This document shows positions 40,402 through 42,684 of a stretch of 42,684 bases of DNA, piece by piece (position 1 is the first letter of the stretch; every line of letters begins with the position of its first letter). Source of the stretch: Acidobacteriaceae bacterium (GTDB lineage: Bacteria; Acidobacteriota; Terriglobia; Terriglobales; Acidobacteriaceae). The translations under genes were made by a program, and so were the position numbers. The DNA is taken from NCBI GenBank assembly GCA_003131315.1, contig PKUV01000137.1:1-42684 (forward strand), in the 5' to 3' direction. The notes beneath the pieces were generated by a model. The model was not told the origin of the DNA. It worked only from the letters and a program-made list of their open reading frames with translations, and made no database searches.

Positions 40402-42684
40402 TCAGAATGAGTAACGCAGGGACTCGGTCAGCGAGTTCGCGTGAAAATAACGTGGCGCCGTGGGCCCGACGAACGAACCCTCGTTGTACTGGTAATAATT
40501 CCAGCCCATATTCCAAGCCAGCTTATGGCCCAAGTCCACGCTCAGGTTGGCCACCGGCTGGGAGTACTTGTACTGCAACGAGCCGAGAGGCTGCAGAATG
40601 TTGAACTGCGGTACGCTGCCGTCAACACTAGTGATGCTGTAGCCGAGGTTGACCGTGAATCGCTTCTCGGGCTTGAACCTGACTGTGCTCATTCCGAAAT
40701 GAGTGTGGTTGGTGTAGTACGAGTTGGCCAGCAGAGGATCGGGCTTAGGACTGGCCGGATCGGGACAAGAAGTGGCATTGGTCACGAAGGGAAGGGTCAC
40801 CCCGGCTGGCGGTGTGTCGGCGAAGCAGATCAGGGCATTCTGGATCACGCTGTTGAAGTTGTACGCCAAATCCAGCCCGAAGCGCTCGCGCGGTGTGAGC
40901 GAGGCGGTGAGTCCATAGTTTTGGTTGTGTCCCACGTAATTTGTTAATGCATCGGCGTTGGCATCTTGCAGAATGTTGATGGACCCGCCCAGGACCGCCC
41001 ACGGCCGGGGCGTATAGGTCGTCTGGAACCGGTAGCGTGATTCCTTGCGCGGGGCCATGCGAACCACTACGTTGTCGTAGTTGGTGTGCTCCAGATCGAA
41101 ATTCAAGCGCAAGGCATGGGTGGGCCTTGCCCAGAACCCGAGGAGAGCCGTGTACTCGTTGACCACGAAATGGTCCAAGTCTCCGGGTAGATAGTCATTG
41201 AAGTGGTTGAATACCCGATCGCCATACCGAAGACCGATGCGGGCTCCCACTTTTTTCGAAATGTCCCAGGCTAGTTCGGTCTGATTTCTCTTCCAGGTTT
41301 GGTTGAATGACGACTGGGTCAGGGTGTTTATCGGAGCGGCTGGCGTGGTAGCGCTCAGCGGAGTCAGCAGCGTGCACGTAGCTATAACGTTACACACACT
41401 GTCAACCTCGTTGAAATTGGCATGCTCCGGAATGCGGTAGGCCCAGAAATAAAACTTCTCGATCAGGCGCAAGTGTTGGGTCAGGTGCAGCGTGGCCTCG
41501 AGATCGAGTACGTCGGAAATTCGGCTCGCACTGGCTGTCCCAGTGTCGGTGAAGGCGCGGGCGTGGGTACGCGTTAGCAGACCGTTGAAGGACTCGTTCA
41601 ATGGCGTGTTCGAATCGGCGGAACTATAGGAAAAAGAAGCGACCAAGTCTAACCGCTGGAAGTAATTGCTGCGCAAACTGAGCCGCTCCGTGGGTGTGGA
41701 AGTGCGAATCCGCTGGTTCCGCAAATAGCTGAAGTACGCGCTGCACGTGACATTGGTCAGGGTTCCATTGACAATCAGACTGGTTCCCGCTGGCTTCCCA
41801 GCACAGGGCACGCTGTTCGCAGTGTCGATGGGCAAGCCCAACTCAACGGAACCTACACCCGGCGAGGGCAGCAGCGCCGGCGCGAAGGGAGCCAGTTGCG
41901 TGTCCGTGTCTCCCTTGTAGTAATTGAGGAACTGGTCGTAGCTGAGGACAGTTCGCGGCAAGATCCTCCAGTCCACCCCGATACGGTACGAGTTCATGGT
42001 TGTGTTCCAGGGTTGAAGGAGCAGGGCATCCGTGCCCTCGTGGACGCTGCTGTACGAAGGCCCGGTCATGTTGTTGTGCGAAAACCCCAGGCGAAAGCTC
42101 ACGCGGGACTGCGGAAGCAAAGTGAGGTCGACGTCGCTCATGCGCCGCGTCGTCGCAAATTCGTGGGGCGAGTTCAGGGCTGGAATCGACGGATTGGAGG
42201 TTGGGGGATTCAGGGGATTCGCCAGCAAGGCGAAATCGAAGAAGCTCTGATCGCGACGGAAACTGGCTTGAAGGTTGTACCACTTGTTTTTGTCTGCCCG
42301 AAGCCGCAAGGCGTTGTTGGGATCGCCTCCCCATCCAAAGCTGTTGATATAAAGATCGTCGAACAGCACGCCCTGGTGATCCAGCGATTGCATCGAAAGC
42401 GTCTCGTCGAGAAAACGCGGGCCGGTCTGCAGATTCACCAATGTGTCGTACATATCGCCACTGCCGGTCACGTTGCTGGACCGGTAGCCTACCTCAACCG
42501 ACGAGTGAATCAGGTAACCGCCGCTGGTAACGCCTTCTGGCTCGCCAGACGGATTCTGGCCGGCGCTGGAAGATTGCGCAAAGAGCAAACGTGGTGGCGA
42601 CACCATCAAGCCGCAAAGTATTGCCACAAGGACTATGGCGAATCCAGAGTTACTGCGGTTACAGGCAGCTGCCGAGCTGCGCTC
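40402..42684 (-). CDS. Outer-membrane beta-barrel protein (MtrB/PioB-like porin); 5' end beyond the window
   Basis: The frame ends in LTESLRYSF, with a C-terminal Phe as in outer-membrane barrels. It stays open to the right edge, so the true start is probably outside; a GTG at 42627 would cut into the signal peptide. The visible N-terminus has a hydrophobic run (FAIVLVAILCGLMV) and then LLFAQ, a likely signal-peptide end. Residues beyond show many alternating amphipathic strands (SSVEVGYRSSN, RVSFRLGFSHNN, GARIGLRYGDR, RFTVNLGYSITSVDG) spaced as in MtrB/PioB-type barrels. No decaheme cytochrome gene is visible beside it. No operator copy lies in the visible part, so membership in the catabolic regulon is not supported. 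The function may be a porin or an outer-membrane conduit. Confidence 0.75.
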   Translation of the reverse strand, partial: ERSSAAACNRSNSGFAIVLVAILCGLMVSPPRLLFAQSSSAGQNPSGEPEGVTSGGYLIHSSVEVGYRSSNVTGSGDMYDTLVNLQTGPRFLDETLSMQSLDHQGVLFDDLYINSFGWGGDPNNALRLRADKNKWYNLQASFRRDQSFFDFALLANPLNPPTSNPSIPALNSPHEFATTRRMSDVDLTLLPQSRVSFRLGFSHNNMTGPSYSSVHEGTDALLLQPWNTTMNSYRIGVDWRILPRTVLSYDQFLNYYKGDTDTQLAPFAPALLPSPGVGSVELGLPIDTANSVPCAGKPAGTSLIVNGTLTNVTCSAYFSYLRNQRIRTSTPTERLSLRSNYFQRLDLVASFSYSSADSNTPLNESFNGLLTRTHARAFTDTGTASASRISDVLDLEATLHLTQHLRLIEKFYFWAYRIPEHANFNEVDSVCNVIATCTLLTPLSATTPAAPINTLTQSSFNQTWKRNQTELAWDISKKVGARIGLRYGDRVFNHFNDYLPGDLDHFVVNEYTALLGFWARPTHALRLNFDLEHTNYDNVVVRMAPRKESRYRFQTTYTPRPWAVLGGSINILQDANADALTNYVGHNQNYGLTASLTPRERFGLDLAYNFNSVIQNALICFADTPPAGVTLPFVTNATSCPDPASPKPDPLLANSYYTNHTHFGMSTVRFKPEKRFTVNLGYSITSVDGSVPQFNILQPLGSLQYKYSQPVANLSVDLGHKLAWNMGWNYYQYNEGSFVGPTAPRYFHANSLTESLRYSF

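Noticed and set aside
1-42684. CRISPR arrays, insertion sequences, phage genes, rRNA
   Set aside because: No regularly spaced repeats, transposase, integrase or structural phage motifs and no rRNA-like sequence were seen on either strand.

Overview
This G+C-rich window fits an acidobacterium (Acidobacteriota). The main clue is the ~1,100-residue Oar-type TonB-dependent receptor, with a carboxypeptidase-regulatory domain ahead of the plug. The assignment is an inference from gene content, since no rRNA or marker gene is present. Nearly the whole window is one catabolic locus for a CoA-activated, probably cyclic or branched carboxylic acid.

Layout. (1) 1-592, minus: 5' end of methylmalonyl-CoA mutase. 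(2) 1179-6768, plus: TonB receptor, PPOX-type flavoprotein, luciferase-like oxidoreductase, and a carboxymuconolactone-decarboxylase (CMD)/AhpD-like protein with an in-frame TGA that looks like selenocysteine. (3) 7001-14674, plus: DUF2889 protein, IpdA/IpdB-like pair, luciferase-like oxidoreductase, SDR, SnoaL-like protein, acyl-CoA ligase, thiolase. (4) 18587-14744, minus: etfB, etfA and a membrane Fe-S ETF:quinone oxidoreductase. (5) 18901-24246, plus: epimerase-like protein, amidohydrolase, enoyl-CoA hydratase, two thiolase-fold proteins without the usual catalytic Cys and His, two DUF35 proteins. (6) 24319-39602, plus: acyl-CoA dehydrogenase, FAD oxidoreductase, second IpdA/IpdB-like pair, dienoyl-CoA reductase, TetR regulator, second acyl-CoA dehydrogenase, SDR, VOC protein, SCOT-type CoA-transferase, fused IpdA-IpdB-like protein, HMG-CoA-synthase-like/DUF35 fusion, thiolase. 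(7) 39603-40401: gene remnants and a degraded tRNA-Asn. (8) 40402-edge, minus: outer-membrane beta-barrel protein.

Control. Six promoters (for mutase, TonB receptor, DUF2889 operon, etf operon, epimerase operon and acyl-CoA dehydrogenase operon) share one architecture: a TTGACA/TTGACG -35 box, a spacer of 16-17 bases, a -10 box, and at the expected transcription start a 14-bp near-palindrome of the form ANCAANCGNTTGGT. The TetR protein at 30571-31173 resembles mycobacterial KstR2, whose reported operator has the same length and symmetry. I infer that it represses all six transcripts, including its own.

Working model. The receptor imports the substrate, the ligase adds CoA, and dehydrogenases, hydratase, SDRs and thiolases perform beta-oxidation. 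ETF and its membrane partner take the electrons. Three IpdAB-type enzymes may open rings hydrolytically, and the Cys-less thiolase/DUF35 sets may catalyse retro-aldol cleavage. Epimerase and mutase would handle propionyl-derived products. The gene set parallels the KstR2 regulon for steroid C/D-ring breakdown, but no ring-opening oxygenase is present and the substrate is unknown.
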